Assembly: GCF_001661345.1 (NCBI RefSeq)
Contig: NW_017962921.1
Coordinates: 438,912 to 502,911 of the forward strand
DNA: 64,000 nucleotides
DNA from: Ascoidea rubescens DSM 1968
Taxonomy: Eukaryota; Ascomycota; Saccharomycetes; Ascoideales; Ascoideaceae
Reading direction: 5' to 3'
In this document: positions 1 to 11,042 of the stretch, piece after piece
Layout: each line of letters begins with the position of its first letter
How positions within the stretch are numbered: position 1 is the stretch's first letter
Notes under the pieces: generated by a model
Told to the model about the DNA's origin: nothing
Databases searched by the model: none
What the model saw: only the letters and a program-made list of their open reading frames with translations
Program-made: the position numbers and the translations under genes

Positions 1-953
1 ACTTCTGAATTCCATCCAACAATCGTCGATTTGATCCAGGCATGGTCTTTAACAATAGAATTCGACAAGATGACTGACCTTTGGATTCTGACACCATTAC
101 CAATAACAACATTGGGTCCTATAACCACATTTGGCCCAATTTTGCAACCTTCTCCAATTGTAGCACTTGGATCGATCATAACATTACCACCTTGGACAAA
201 TTTCTCACTGTTTGATGTCAATAATTTCGAGTTGTTTTTCGACAATGATGTCAAATAAAGACATGTTCCACTCAAGAAATCCTTTGGCTGTCCAACATCC
301 ATCCAGTATCCTTCCAAGTCAAAACTGTATAACGATTTGTCTTCAACTAAGATTGGGAAGGTCTCCTTTTCGATAGAGGTTGGTCTCAATTCAATTAAAT
401 CAATAACTTCGGGATTTAAGATATANATACCAGCGTTAATTCTGTTTCCAACAAATTCGATTGGCTTTTCAACAAATCTGTCAATCAAATTGGGCTTGTA
501 TTTGTCATGAACAATAACCCCATATTTCGATGGCTCATCCACTTTTGTAGCAACAATCGTACCTTTACCGCCATGAGCACTATGGAAGTCTGCAAGCTCT
601 TTAAATGGATAGTTGCAAATGACATCTGAGTTCAACACAAAGAAAGGAGTATCGTCTTTCTTAAGAACTTCTTCAGCTAATTTCAATGGCCCAGCGGTTC
701 CAAGAGGTTCTGTCTCAACAGAAAACGTAATATGAACTCCATACTCTTCTTCGTACTTTTTCAATGTAGATACCATGACTTCTGGACGATAATTAACAGC
801 TAAAACAATATCGGTGCACCCAGCGTTAGCTAATGCTTCCACTTGATGTAAAATCATTGGTCTATTACCAAACTCAACTAATGGTTTTGGAACTGTCAAG
901 GTTAATGGCCTTAATCTTGTTCCATATCCTCCAACTAATATCAATCCCTTCAT
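1..953 (-). CDS. PSA1: GDP-mannose pyrophosphorylase (mannose-1-phosphate guanylyltransferase), 3' end cut by window edge
   Basis: The enzyme makes GDP-mannose from mannose-1-phosphate and GTP in the cytosol, the donor for N- and O-mannosylation, GPI anchors and cell-wall mannan. The ATG at 953 begins [18 protein letters not shown] (residues 1-18), the nucleotidyltransferase signature, followed by PKPLVEF. The reading frame stays open to base 1 (317 full codons of the usual ~361). The C-terminal left-handed beta-helix repeats have begun ([15 protein letters not shown]), and the frame breaks off in a GWNSEV motif. The ambiguous base N at 426 falls in the third position of codon 176 (ATN, Ile or Met) in an NAG-YILNP stretch. 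The sequence is nearly identical to S. cerevisiae Psa1 as I remember it. It shares a 0.73-kb divergent promoter with CSC1. A TATATAAA at 1233-1240 may be its TATA box. Confidence 0.97.
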   Translation of the reverse strand, partial: MKGLILVGGYGTRLRPLTLTVPKPLVEFGNRPMILHQVEALANAGCTDIVLAVNYRPEVMVSTLKKYEEEYGVHITFSVETEPLGTAGPLKLAEEVLKKDDTPFFVLNSDVICNYPFKELADFHSAHGGKGTIVATKVDEPSKYGVIVHDKYKPNLIDRFVEKPIEFVGNRINAGXYILNPEVIDLIELRPTSIEKETFPILVEDKSLYSFDLEGYWMDVGQPKDFLSGTCLYLTSLSKNNSKLLTSNSEKFVQGGNVMIDPSATIGEGCKIGPNVVIGPNVVIGNGVRIQRSVILSNSIVKDHAWIKSTIVGWNSE

Positions 954-1682
954 CTTGATGATAAAATGTGTATGTTTTTAAAATTGTAAAAGTAAAATGT
1001 TTTAAAATGTTTTGTTTTAAAATGCTTTGTTTTGCTTTGTTTTGTTTTGTTTTGGTTTTGTTTTGGTTTTTGTTTGTTCTTTTGTTTATTGGTCAAAAAA
1101 TAAGAAGCGAATGAATCTCTTTAACAGATCAACTAAATATTGAAATCTCAGATCGAAATTAAGTGCAACAACAACAATATAAATCAAATAATAAATAAAG
1201 GAAAAAAATTGGAAAGACCAAAAAGTTGCTTTTATATAAAAAATCTAAAAAAGAAAGTAATAAACCAGAATATTGGATTAATATGAATTATGTAAGGAAT
1301 GAACACTTGTTGTTTCTCACTGGATGATGGCAGTCGTTCAATGTAAGGTAATAATTATTATTAGATGAGAAACGTTCAAAGAGGTTAATTTTAGAAAAAC
1401 AAGAAAAGAAGTCGGAGCGCCACGTGGTAGTAAGACACACAGATGGTATATGCGTAGTGTTTCATAGTAACACGGTGCTACACAGTACTATACGCACACA
1501 CGCATTTAAACCACTATACTGGAGTACGCACTGAGGTGCATCTTTCATGTATGCATATGCATTCACATACGGAGCCATTACCTCATTGAAAATGTATCAC
1601 GTGGTGATTACCCGATAAGAGCAGCTCAAATCAAAATCAACTTTCTTTGTCTTTTTATCAATTTCCAATGGTTTGAACTATC
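954..1682. promoter_or_regulatory. Divergent PSA1/CSC1 promoter with CACGTG and Reb1-type sites
   Basis: The PSA1-proximal half (954-1380) is AT-rich, with a T/TTTG-rich tract at about 990-1080. The CSC1-proximal half (about 1410-1620) is a GC-richer island. It contains two CACGTG E-boxes (1421-1426 and 1598-1603) and an ATTACCCG Reb1-type site (TTACCCG at 1608-1614). The second E-box and the Reb1-type site lie 5 bp apart, about 70-85 bp upstream of the CSC1 ATG, where a general regulatory factor would set a nucleosome-free region. Factor names are inferred from S. cerevisiae motifs. Confidence 0.6.
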
Positions 1683-4600
1683 ATGGCATTTTCCACAACC
1701 TTCAATTCCTCAGATCCAATAACCATACCTGATATCAGAAAACCCAGTGGAAGGGTGGTCAAGACCCAGTTGGTCTTGTCCTTGGTGCTAGGCCTTTCTG
1801 CTTTGTTCATTTTCTCCATTTTGCGAAGAAAATGGGCTATTTTTTATTCCTCAAGATTACTACGTCGAAAGAACTTGCCACTCTTCAACAGAAATTCTTT
1901 GTTTGGTTGGATTATAACTACTGTCAAAATAAACGAAAATGATATCCTATTGAATGCTGGCTTGGATGCCTTTGTATTTCTCAAATTTTTCAAAATGTCA
2001 ATAAAAATACTCTCATCCTGCTTTCTTTTGGCTTTTTTCATTATAAGTCCCATTAGATATCACTACACTGGAAAATTCGATAATGATGACAACGACAACG
2101 ATGGCAATGATGACGATGATAATAACAATATTCAATTGATTATTCATGTATATAATACAATAACTAAGGTCATTAGAAATATCCAGGATAACAGAAATAT
2201 TGATACCGTTGATAATATCGATAACGTAAATCTGCCTGAAGAATACCCACAGTTTTTATGGACTTATCTTATTTTCACTTACTTATTCACTCTAATAACC
2301 TTTTTCTTCTTATTCAAAGACACAAACCACATACTACACATTAGACAGCTTTATCTTGGTAACCAGAACTCCATAACTGATAGAACTATCCTATTATCTG
2401 GAATTCCTCCAAATCTAAGAAATGAATCCATTCTTAAAAACCATATTGAACTATTAAATATTGGTAGAGTTGATTCCGTTATTCTCTGTAAAGAATGGAA
2501 TAAATTAAATAACTTGTTCAAACAAAGAAAAAAATTAATTCATCTACTCGAGATAAAATGGGCCCAGTATTTAAATCTTAAAAATATAAAGACGGATTTT
2601 AATTACAATTATAATAGTATTAACAATAGTAATATAACTGTAAGCCAAATTGAAAATGACAATAATAATAACAGTAACAGTAACAGTAACAGCAACGATA
2701 ACAATAACAATAACAATAATAATAACAATAGTGGTGATACCAGTACCAGGATTAATTTGAATTCAAATCTTAATTTAAATTCTCATTTAAATGATTTTTT
2801 CCCTTTAAATACAAATAGAAAAAGAAAATTGTCAACAAATAAAACCTCTACTTTAAATCAAAATCAAAATCAAAATAAAACAACAGTCGATAACTCTGCC
2901 AATAACCAAAATCAAATAGACTTTCAAGATTTTGAATCAAATGATCTTCATTTACCCCTTTTAATCAATTCTATTCACAATAACTACTACACTGATAACA
3001 ATAATTATCACGACAGCAGAAACACCGATAATGATAACGAAGATGATTTCATAAACTACACAGATAATGAAAGCGATTTAGACAACATTTCAACAACAAG
3101 TACAGGCGTAGTAAACTTGGCTGCATCTCAATTTAATCACAAAAGACCCAAAATCAAAATTGGTAGATTTGGTTTGTTTGGTAAAGAAGTAGACGCAATC
3201 GATCATCTATCAAACAATTTAGAAATTATCGACGATGAAATTAGGAAAGCAAGAAACAATCACTACTCTCCAACCCCAACTGCATTTATCACAATGGACA
3301 CAGTTGCAAGTGCTCAAATGGCAGCCCAAGCAGTTTTAGACCCTCATGTTAATTTTCTTATCACAAAATTAGCTCCTGCTCCGCATGATATAATCTGGGA
3401 TCATGTTTGTTTATCCAGGAAAGAAAGAATATTTAAGGAATATAACATAACCATTATTATTGGAATACTAAGCATTGCATTAATTTTCCCTGTTTCATAT
3501 TTAGCCACATTGCTAAATATTAAGACAATATCTAAATTTTGGCCTGGTTTGGGTGAATTGCTTCATAAAAATAAATGGGCAGAAAATTTTGTTACTAGCT
3601 TATTACCAACTTATTTATTTACATTGTTAAACTTTGCAATTCCTTTTGTTTATTGTTGGTTATCCTCAAAACAAGGTTTCATCAGTTATGGAGAACAAGA
3701 GTTGTCTATTGTTTCTAAAAATTTCTTCTACATTTTCATCAATCTTTTTCTTGTTTTCACTTTGGCTGGTACAGCTTCAAATTATTGGGGTTTCTTAAGT
3801 GATACAACCAAAATTGCAAAACAGTTATCGATGTCATTAAAAGAATTTTCTTTATTTTATGTTGATTTAATCATATTTCAAGGCATAGGCATGTTCCCAT
3901 TTCGCTTGTTACTAATTGGGTCATTGATAAGGTTCCCATTTTCCAAAATATCTTGCAAGACTTCAAGAGATCATAAGAATCTCTATAAATCCCCAATTTT
4001 CAATTTTGGTTTAAGTTTGCCACAACCAATGTTGATTTTAATTATTACTTTAATGTATTCTGTCATATCAACCAAGATATTGGCATCTGGTGTTGTTTAT
4101 TTCATGATAGGTTATTTTGTTTATAAATATCAGTTGATGTATTCAATGGTTCATCCACCTCATTCTACCGGGAAAGTATGGCCCATTATCTTTAGAAGAA
4201 TCATTCTTGGTCTACTTCTTTTACAACTCACAATGGCTGGCACATTGGCTTTACAGAATGCTTATGTGTTGGCAACTTGTTTAGCGCCATTGCCTGTGAT
4301 AACTATTGGGTTCTTGTATGAGTTCCAAAGGCGCTATTTGCCACTATCTAATTTTATTGCGTTAAGAGCTATCAAAAATGATGAATTGGAAGATAATAGT
4401 TTAAGTCCCCGAATGAGAGGTATCAATGATGATGATAACTCTTTGTCACCTAAAGTTTCTAGAATCAGCGATTATCTGATTTTACCAACTTTTAATCCCA
4501 ATTTATTGAGTCATACAAATAGGTTTTTTCATCGTAACAGTGTTAATAATCTGAATGAAGATAATGATGATTATCATTTACAAACACATAGAATGATAAA

Positions 4601-4778
4601 ACGTTTGGCTAGTAGAAAAACATTAGATGAAAGAAGGGAACAAAATCAAACATATGAATATCCTTACTTATTTCAGCCATTAGATGGACCTTGGATTTCA
4701 ATTGAGGGTGATCAAATAATAATGGCCAATAATGAAGGAACTATCAGAAAAAGAATTAGATTTCTTGAATGGGAATGA
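1683..4778 (+). CDS. CSC1: Calcium-permeable stress-gated cation channel (OSCA/TMEM63 family)
   Basis: The protein has 1031 residues and is a multi-pass plasma-membrane channel that opens on hyperosmotic or mechanical stress. The N-terminal part (about residues 25-125) has the first hydrophobic segments and SLFGWI followed by LDAFVFLKFFKMS, typical of the RSN1/CSC1 group. The cytosolic domain starts with TDRTILLSGIP and resumes with GLFGKEVDAI and PTAFITMD near residues 490-540. The core pore region, including LAPAPHDIIWDHVCLSRK, FSLFYVDLIIFQGIGMFP and HSTGKVWPIIFRRI, follows S. cerevisiae Csc1 closely, which is why I choose CSC1 over PHM7 or RSN1. It is longer than Csc1 (~780 aa) because a low-complexity, Asn-rich insert fills about residues 295-488, inside the cytosolic loop. 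The C-terminal tail is also extended. ATG context is good and no intron is seen. Confidence 0.93.
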   Translation: MAFSTTFNSSDPITIPDIRKPSGRVVKTQLVLSLVLGLSALFIFSILRRKWAIFYSSRLLRRKNLPLFNRNSLFGWIITTVKINENDILLNAGLDAFVFLKFFKMSIKILSSCFLLAFFIISPIRYHYTGKFDNDDNDNDGNDDDDNNNIQLIIHVYNTITKVIRNIQDNRNIDTVDNIDNVNLPEEYPQFLWTYLIFTYLFTLITFFFLFKDTNHILHIRQLYLGNQNSITDRTILLSGIPPNLRNESILKNHIELLNIGRVDSVILCKEWNKLNNLFKQRKKLIHLLEIKWAQYLNLKNIKTDFNYNYNSINNSNITVSQIENDNNNNSNSNSNSNDNNNNNNNNNNSGDTSTRINLNSNLNLNSHLNDFFPLNTNRKRKLSTNKTSTLNQNQNQNKTTVDNSANNQNQIDFQDFESNDLHLPLLINSIHNNYYTDNNNYHDSRNTDNDNEDDFINYTDNESDLDNISTTSTGVVNLAASQFNHKRPKIKIGRFGLFGKEVDAIDHLSNNLEIIDDEIRKARNNHYSPTPTAFITMDTVASAQMAAQAVLDPHVNFLITKLAPAPHDIIWDHVCLSRKERIFKEYNITIIIGILSIALIFPVSYLATLLNIKTISKFWPGLGELLHKNKWAENFVTSLLPTYLFTLLNFAIPFVYCWLSSKQGFISYGEQELSIVSKNFFYIFINLFLVFTLAGTASNYWGFLSDTTKIAKQLSMSLKEFSLFYVDLIIFQGIGMFPFRLLLIGSLIRFPFSKISCKTSRDHKNLYKSPIFNFGLSLPQPMLILIITLMYSVISTKILASGVVYFMIGYFVYKYQLMYSMVHPPHSTGKVWPIIFRRIILGLLLLQLTMAGTLALQNAYVLATCLAPLPVITIGFLYEFQRRYLPLSNFIALRAIKNDELEDNSLSPRMRGINDDDNSLSPKVSRISDYLILPTFNPNLLSHTNRFFHRNSVNNLNEDNDDYHLQTHRMIKRLASRKTLDERREQNQTYEYPYLFQPLDGPWISIEGDQIIMANNEGTIRKRIRFLEWE

Positions 4779-5335
4779 TTGTTCTGGAGTTTAGACTTCT
4801 TATAATTGGTCTGACCTTCACTATAATAAAATTGAATTAATATTTCTAACCACATTTTTTTGATTTTTACTTTAATTTTATTTTTTTTTCTTAATTTGTA
4901 ATGATAGATAATTTTTTTTTAACTTTATGGACATACTTTTCACTTGAATTTATTACAATTTTTTGAGTAGACTTTTTGTGTTCGATTGCTTCAGTTTTTT
5001 AGTTTTAATTTTGAAATATATATATTCAACTACTCTTCTAAGTTGATTTGCTTTTAGATTGTTTATTGGCCAACACTAAGTATTAACTTTTAGGTAATTT
5101 TGAAACTCTGTATTGCTATTTTGTATTATTGACTTTGTTGCTATCCCATAACAACCTCTTTATATTTAAAATACTAGACAATTGAGTTCATGCAATTTTC
5201 TTCTTTCGATAAATATTTCTAAAAAGACCAAATCTATTTTAAACAAGCTACAAAAATATGAATCAAAATATAACTTATCTATTAATCGATATAAAATTAA
5301 AACACTTATATCCTATATTGTATAATCTAATCAAA
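4779..5335. other. Convergent CSC1/ILS1 spacer
   Basis: AT-rich 3' flanks of two convergent genes, with T-runs after the CSC1 stop and A/T-rich sequence toward the ILS1 stop. It probably holds both 3' UTRs and polyadenylation signals. I see no coding or structured element. Confidence 0.7.
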
Positions 5336-8300
5336 TTATAACTTCACTAAAGAAAGCTTAAATGTAGTATCATTAATTTCTTGCTCTTCACTGACAGTGT
5401 TGTCTGTTATAGTTTGCAATTTAATATCTCTACAACATTTACCAAACAACGAGAGATGCTTGGATACAGCCTCTTCTAATCCAACACTATCCTCGTTTTT
5501 AATTTCATATTCAACAAGTACATCATCTGTTGCTTGAAATCCATATTTCTTTCTTAATTTTTGAATTCTGTTGACTAATTGTCTTGCAACACTTTCTGTC
5601 AATAGTTCTGGGTATAACTTGGTATCTAAAATAATCAACACTTCCTTTTCAGCTCTGACTTCCTGTCCATCATTTGTTTTAGACTCAGGCAATCCTCTGA
5701 CTACTTTCAAGTCTCCTTCAACTAATTTAATACCATTTACAACGATTTTTCCGATTTCTTGGTATTGTTTAACTTCTTCGGATGTTAAATTTGGCAATGC
5801 ATCTTTAACTTTCTTAACTTCTTTTTTCAATTTCTTTCCTAATACTGGCCAGTCTGCAACTGCAGTATATTCAACACCATACTTACTCTCATCTGTTGTA
5901 ATAATGACATTATGAATATTCAATTCTTCAATAATATATTGTTCCAATGATTCAACATCTTTCAAGTATTTTTCATCTGCCAAAATAACTAATGATTTTA
6001 AAGGTGTCTTTAATGAAATAGTTTTTTTATCTCTGATGCTTCTACCTAACTCAATAACTTTTTGCATACGGCCGACTGCCCTTTCGATTTTTAAATTGGA
6101 CAATCTAGCATTAACTTTTGGATAATCAAGGAAATGAACAGATCTTGAATCTTTTGTTATTGATCTCAAGTATTCATCGGTAAACAAATATTTCATTTGT
6201 TGGTAAAGGTTATCTGACAAAAATGGAGTGAAAGGAGCCATACTTCTGACCAAAGTTAATAAAGCTTCAGACAAGGTGTTTAATGAATTTATTGATTCTT
6301 CAAAGCCATTTTCACCTTTTAATCTTCTTCTATTAAATCTGATATACCAATTGGTCAAGTCATCAATCAATTCTAATAAACTTGGGACAACAGTATACAA
6401 TCTATAGGAATTCATTTCTTGATGAATAAATTTTAACAAGGTTTGTAATTTTGAAATAATCCATTTATCCATGACATTATCACTAGTAACAGTTGAATCG
6501 TGTTTAAAATTCAAACCGTTTTTCTTCAACAAAGAAACTGAGCCATCTAAGAATTTGAAGGAGTTCAACCAAGGTAATAAAACCTTTGAAACAACTTCCT
6601 TAACACCATCTTCTTCAAATCTTAAAGTTTCGGCTTTTAAGACTGGCGAATTGATTAAATACAATCTCAAAGCATCTGCACCATATTTATCTAATATAAG
6701 AGTTGGATCAGGGTAGTTTTTAAGTCTTTTTGACATTTTTTTACCGTCTGCAGCTAAAACTATACCACTCACAATAACGTTTTTATAAGGAGCTGTTTTG
6801 AATAAGTGAGTAGCTAAAACAGTCAAAGTATAGAACCAACCTCTTGTTTGATCTAAACCTTCTGAGATGAAATTAGCAGGGAATTTTTTGGAAAAGTCTT
6901 GTTTATTTTCAAAAGGATAGTGTTGAGAAGCATAAGGCATAGCACCAGATTCAAACCAACAATCAAAGACTTCTTCAATACGGTGCAAATCACCCTTTCC
7001 TTGTTTAGATGGAATAGTAATGTGATCAATATTGTCTCTGTGAATATCTGTAATATTAGAAACACCACTTAATCTTTGTAATTCTTCAATTGAGCCAACA
7101 CAAACAACCTCTTCAAAATCCTCACTAACCCATAAAGGAATTGGAGTACCCCAATATCTTGATCTTGAAAAATTCCAATCTCTTGCATTTTTAATCCATT
7201 GAGTGAATCTATTTTTGACTGTTTCAGGAACCCAATTAGTTTTTTCAACATTTGATAACATTTCAGGAACGATTTCTTTAACTTTAATAAACCAAGCAGG
7301 AATGGTTCTATTAATTAAAGGAGTGTCTGATCTCCAACAAAAGGCATATTTATGTGTAACTTGATTATTGACAAGGATTCTGTTTTGGTTGAGCAAATGT
7401 TTAATGATTAGTTTATTGGCATCTTTAATATATAAACCTTTAAAATCTGTAACTTCGTCAGTAAAACAACCCAAGTCATCTAATGGACAAGGAGGAGATC
7501 TAAATTCATTGATGATTCCATGAGCAGTACAAGCAAGGAAATCATCTTCACCATGAGCAGGAGCTTGATGAACCAAACCGGTACCACTTTCGTTAGAAAC
7601 ATAGTCTGCTGAGATGACTTTAAAACCATAATCTTTGAATTCATCATAAAAGTAATCAAATAAAGGCTTGTACTTCAAACCAACTAAATCCTTGCCCTTG
7701 ATTTTTTCCACAATCTTGAATTTTTCCTTCTTTGGTTTCTTGTATAAGGTGGTAATTAAAGATTCCAATAAGATGAAATACTGGTCTCTCTTTTCATCAT
7801 AAATCTTGACATATTCAAATTCTGAGTTGATACAGACAGCCAAATTGGAAGGTAGAGTCCAAGGAGTTGTTGTCCAGGCAAGAAGAGAAACTTTTGGGTC
7901 GTCAAGCAATGGGAAAGAAATAGTTATGGCAGGATCTAAAACCTCTTTATAGTTTTGTTGAGCTTCAAAAGTTGATAATGGAGTTGTTAAACCAGTTGAG
8001 TAAGGCATAACTCTATATCCTCTGTAAACTTTATCGCTTTCATACAATTGTTTAAAAAGCCACCAAGTTGACTCCATAAAAGTTGGATATAAAGTTTTAT
8101 AATCATTTTCGAAATCAATCCATCTGCCTAGTCTTGAAATTGTTATTTTCCATTCTTTTGCATATCTCATAACAATTTTTCTACATTCGCTGTTATAGTT
8201 CTTGATTCCTAATTTCATGACATCAGTTTTATCTTTAATTCCCAATTTCTTGTCAATTTCATGTTCAACAGGAACACCATGAGTATCCCAGCCAAATCTT

Positions 8301-8530
8301 CTTTCGACAAAACTACCATTCATATTAGCGAATCTAGGCACTATATCCTTGACAGTTGAAGCTAGAATATGACCATAATGAGGCAAACCAGTTGCAAAAG
8401 GTGGACCATCATAAAAGGTGAAAACAGATTGGTTTTCACGTAGTTTATTTGAGGTTTGAAAAGCATCAATTTCATTCCAAAATTTTAAGATTTTCTCCTC
8501 CTCTTGAGGAAAAGAAAAAGAAGTTGCCAT
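5336..8530 (-). CDS. ILS1: Isoleucyl-tRNA synthetase, cytoplasmic
   Basis: The protein has 1064 residues and is a class I aminoacyl-tRNA synthetase that charges tRNA-Ile in the cytosol and edits mischarged Val. The HIGH motif appears as HYGH (residues 51-54) after the PFATGLP lead-in. The KMSKS loop is KMSKR (598-602) followed by LKNYPDPT. Between them lies the CP1 editing domain, with TTTPWTLPSN and SGTGLVHQAPAHGEDD. The anticodon-binding region and a C-terminal extension typical of eukaryotic IleRS follow. The length matches S. cerevisiae Ils1 (~1072). There is no presequence, so this is the cytosolic enzyme and not Ism1. The start is the ATG at 8530 (MATSFSFPQEEEKILKFW). It shares a 0.67-kb divergent promoter with MSC7. 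Confidence 0.97.
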   Translation of the reverse strand: MATSFSFPQEEEKILKFWNEIDAFQTSNKLRENQSVFTFYDGPPFATGLPHYGHILASTVKDIVPRFANMNGSFVERRFGWDTHGVPVEHEIDKKLGIKDKTDVMKLGIKNYNSECRKIVMRYAKEWKITISRLGRWIDFENDYKTLYPTFMESTWWLFKQLYESDKVYRGYRVMPYSTGLTTPLSTFEAQQNYKEVLDPAITISFPLLDDPKVSLLAWTTTPWTLPSNLAVCINSEFEYVKIYDEKRDQYFILLESLITTLYKKPKKEKFKIVEKIKGKDLVGLKYKPLFDYFYDEFKDYGFKVISADYVSNESGTGLVHQAPAHGEDDFLACTAHGIINEFRSPPCPLDDLGCFTDEVTDFKGLYIKDANKLIIKHLLNQNRILVNNQVTHKYAFCWRSDTPLINRTIPAWFIKVKEIVPEMLSNVEKTNWVPETVKNRFTQWIKNARDWNFSRSRYWGTPIPLWVSEDFEEVVCVGSIEELQRLSGVSNITDIHRDNIDHITIPSKQGKGDLHRIEEVFDCWFESGAMPYASQHYPFENKQDFSKKFPANFISEGLDQTRGWFYTLTVLATHLFKTAPYKNVIVSGIVLAADGKKMSKRLKNYPDPTLILDKYGADALRLYLINSPVLKAETLRFEEDGVKEVVSKVLLPWLNSFKFLDGSVSLLKKNGLNFKHDSTVTSDNVMDKWIISKLQTLLKFIHQEMNSYRLYTVVPSLLELIDDLTNWYIRFNRRRLKGENGFEESINSLNTLSEALLTLVRSMAPFTPFLSDNLYQQMKYLFTDEYLRSITKDSRSVHFLDYPKVNARLSNLKIERAVGRMQKVIELGRSIRDKKTISLKTPLKSLVILADEKYLKDVESLEQYIIEELNIHNVIITTDESKYGVEYTAVADWPVLGKKLKKEVKKVKDALPNLTSEEVKQYQEIGKIVVNGIKLVEGDLKVVRGLPESKTNDGQEVRAEKEVLIILDTKLYPELLTESVARQLVNRIQKLRKKYGFQATDDVLVEYEIKNEDSVGLEEAVSKHLSLFGKCCRDIKLQTITDNTVSEEQEINDTTFKLSLVKL

Positions 8531-9200
8531 TTCTGAAACCTAATATGTTAATTGGCAATAGACTGGTGTTATATCAAGCAAAAAGGACTGATAGAGAAGA
8601 CCAATTGACAAACTATAGCAAGAGATGATTTTTATAGTGGCAGCTTTGAAATGGCAAAAATTAGTCACAGACCTGAAAAATTTTGAATTACAAATAACGC
8701 GACTGATAAGAAAAAAGAGCCTTGCGTTTTGGACAGAAGTGCGTGACAAACGGCGCGTGAGCAGACTGTGGCTGGTGCAGCCCGGAAGTTAAACTTTGCA
8801 AAATAAGAGTTTCAGCAGAACGTGTTGATTGGTCAGAACAGCATGCGTCATTACAATATATGCAACAGTCTGCACGCATGCACATCTAACAAGCATAAGA
8901 TAATCCGAGAACCAAGAATGTAATACAGTGGCATGCTATTGCATACATACTGTAGCATGATTATGCAGGAAATTGCTGTTTTGTGCTTGTATTGTTAGTA
9001 GGGTAACTCTTATCGCTTGCTCGCATACTTGCGTAGGGTAATGTGTTTCTCTGCTGGGTCCGATATATTTAACGAACAAATTTATGGGGTCTTGATGGTT
9101 TATTGTGTTATTGACCATTGATCATTGGGTATTAAATATTCCTAAGATATATCTGCTACTGAATTTGTTTTTGCGACTACTGTCATTTAATCCTTGAGAA
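8531..9200. promoter_or_regulatory. Divergent ILS1/MSC7 promoter with paired Reb1-type sites
   Basis: A GC-richer island at about 8690-8900 includes GGCGCGTGAG and several GCATGC/TGCATG words near 8840-8940. Two identical GTAGGGTAA words at 8998-9006 and 9033-9041 read on the other strand as GTTACCCT and ATTACCCT. Both fit the Reb1 consensus RTTACCCK and are spaced 35 bp apart, one start to the next. No long frame here resembles a protein. Confidence 0.55.
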
Positions 9201-11042
9201 ATGGCTTTTGTTCAGCTGTACATTGATGAATTTTTATCACTAAATTCACCTTCTTATGTATCAAACTACATTTCAATATCATTTTTCACATTAGCATTGA
9301 CTATACTCTCTTCTTTTTTCATCAAGTTCATTTTTTTCAACAATAAGGAGTTACCTATAGTTAGTTTTGATGTTCAAATCCCTGAAGAAGCTAAACCTCA
9401 TTGGAAAGGCAAAAGATTACCGATTCCCTCGTTAATTGATCCTAATAATCCAGAGATAATTCAATCATATTGTCCAGCAACTGGCCAATATTTAGGTTCT
9501 TTTACATCCTTCAATAAAACTCAAATTGACCAGTCGATAAACGAGGCTCTAGATGCTAAGAAAGAATGGTCAAACTCGACCTTCAAACAAAGAAAACGGG
9601 TATTAAGATCATTAAGCGAGTATATATTAAAAAACCAGCACAGTATTGCTAGAGTTGCTTGTAGAGATTCTGGTAAGACAATGATTGATGCTTCAATGGG
9701 AGAAATTTTTGTTACCTTAGAAAAGATTAATTGGATTTTAAAACATGGCGAAAGAATTTTAAACAATTCAAATAGACCTGGTCCTTCAAACTTGCTAATG
9801 TTTTATAAAAAAGCTCAAATAAGATATTATCCATTAAATGGTCTTTGTGCTGCATTGATTTCATGGAATTATCCATTTCACAACCTTATGGGGCCAATCA
9901 TTGCTTCAATTTTCACTGGAAATGCGATTATAATTAAATGTTCAGAATCAGTTATTTGGTCAAGCAACATTTTCATAAAGATTGTTAAAAATTGTTTGAT
10001 TGCTTGTAATCAAAATCCAAATTTAGTTCAATTGATTTACACCTGGCCAAATGTAGCCGATTATTTCACTTCCCATCCTTCTTTATCTCATATAACCTTT
10101 ATTGGCTCAAGACCTGTTGCTCATCATGTAGTCAAGGCTGCTTCTGTTTCTTTAACACCGGTTGTTTTAGAACTAGGTGGAAAGGATCCATTTATAGTAT
10201 TAGAAGATGCTAAGAATCTTGATCAAATTGCTTCAATTATAATGAGGGGTTCATTTCAATCTGCTGGTCAAAATTGTATTGGAATTGAAAGGGTTATAAT
10301 AGTTGGTGATAAAAATTATAATTATCTTTCTAATATTTTATTCGAAAAGGTCAAATTATTGAGATTGGGTTCAGATATTGATCAACTAGAGGAAATTGAT
10401 ATGGGTGCTATAATTACTAATCAAAGATTTGAAGATTTAGAGTTAAGACTAAAAAAATCTGTTGAAAAAGGCGCTAAAATATTATATGGTGGTCATAAAT
10501 ATAACCACCCAAACTATCCTCAAGGGCATTATTTTTCACCAACTTTAATTGTAGACGTCACAAAAGACATGGATATTGCAACTGAAGAAAATTTTGCCCC
10601 AATTTTAACAATTTTAAAAGCTGATGATACTAATGATGCAATTGAGATTGCAAACTCAAACGAATATGGGTTAGGTGCTTCAGTATTTGGAGAAAACTGG
10701 AAAAATTTGAACTTTGTGGTTGATTCACTCAAATCTGGTAATGTTGCAGTTAATGATTTTGCTACATTTTATCTTTGTCAACTACCCTTTGGTGGTTGTA
10801 AGGGTTCTGGCTACGGTAAGTTCAACGGTGAAGAAGGTTTAAGAGGGTTGTGTATTGAAAAATCAGTTTGCTACGATAAGTTTCCATTCATAAAGACTCA
10901 AATTCCCAAGCCAATAGACTATCCTATTAATGACGAGAAAAAAGCGTGGAATTTTGTTAGTTCCTTGAGTGTAAGTGGATATTCAACAAGCTTATGGTCT
11001 AGAGCAAAATCAGTTGTTACACTAGCTAAAAACGCCAGCTGA
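9201..11042 (+). CDS. MSC7: Membrane-anchored aldehyde dehydrogenase-family protein, Msc7-like
   Basis: The protein has 613 residues and belongs to the NAD(P)-dependent aldehyde dehydrogenase superfamily. A hydrophobic segment at about residues 24-46 should anchor it in a membrane, probably the ER as in S. cerevisiae Msc7. The catalytic glutamate sits in ELGGKD (Glu324) and the catalytic cysteine in GQNCIG (Cys359). The Rossmann-fold ISWNYPFHN and the late NFAPILTI / NEYGLGASVF motifs are all present, so it looks catalytically competent. Its physiological substrate is not known in this family; the S. cerevisiae name comes from a meiotic sister-chromatid recombination screen. The C-terminus ends in a Ser-rich tail without a second clear membrane segment. 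It is slightly shorter than Msc7 (~644 aa). Confidence 0.9.
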   Translation: MAFVQLYIDEFLSLNSPSYVSNYISISFFTLALTILSSFFIKFIFFNNKELPIVSFDVQIPEEAKPHWKGKRLPIPSLIDPNNPEIIQSYCPATGQYLGSFTSFNKTQIDQSINEALDAKKEWSNSTFKQRKRVLRSLSEYILKNQHSIARVACRDSGKTMIDASMGEIFVTLEKINWILKHGERILNNSNRPGPSNLLMFYKKAQIRYYPLNGLCAALISWNYPFHNLMGPIIASIFTGNAIIIKCSESVIWSSNIFIKIVKNCLIACNQNPNLVQLIYTWPNVADYFTSHPSLSHITFIGSRPVAHHVVKAASVSLTPVVLELGGKDPFIVLEDAKNLDQIASIIMRGSFQSAGQNCIGIERVIIVGDKNYNYLSNILFEKVKLLRLGSDIDQLEEIDMGAIITNQRFEDLELRLKKSVEKGAKILYGGHKYNHPNYPQGHYFSPTLIVDVTKDMDIATEENFAPILTILKADDTNDAIEIANSNEYGLGASVFGENWKNLNFVVDSLKSGNVAVNDFATFYLCQLPFGGCKGSGYGKFNGEEGLRGLCIEKSVCYDKFPFIKTQIPKPIDYPINDEKKAWNFVSSLSVSGYSTSLWSRAKSVVTLAKNAS

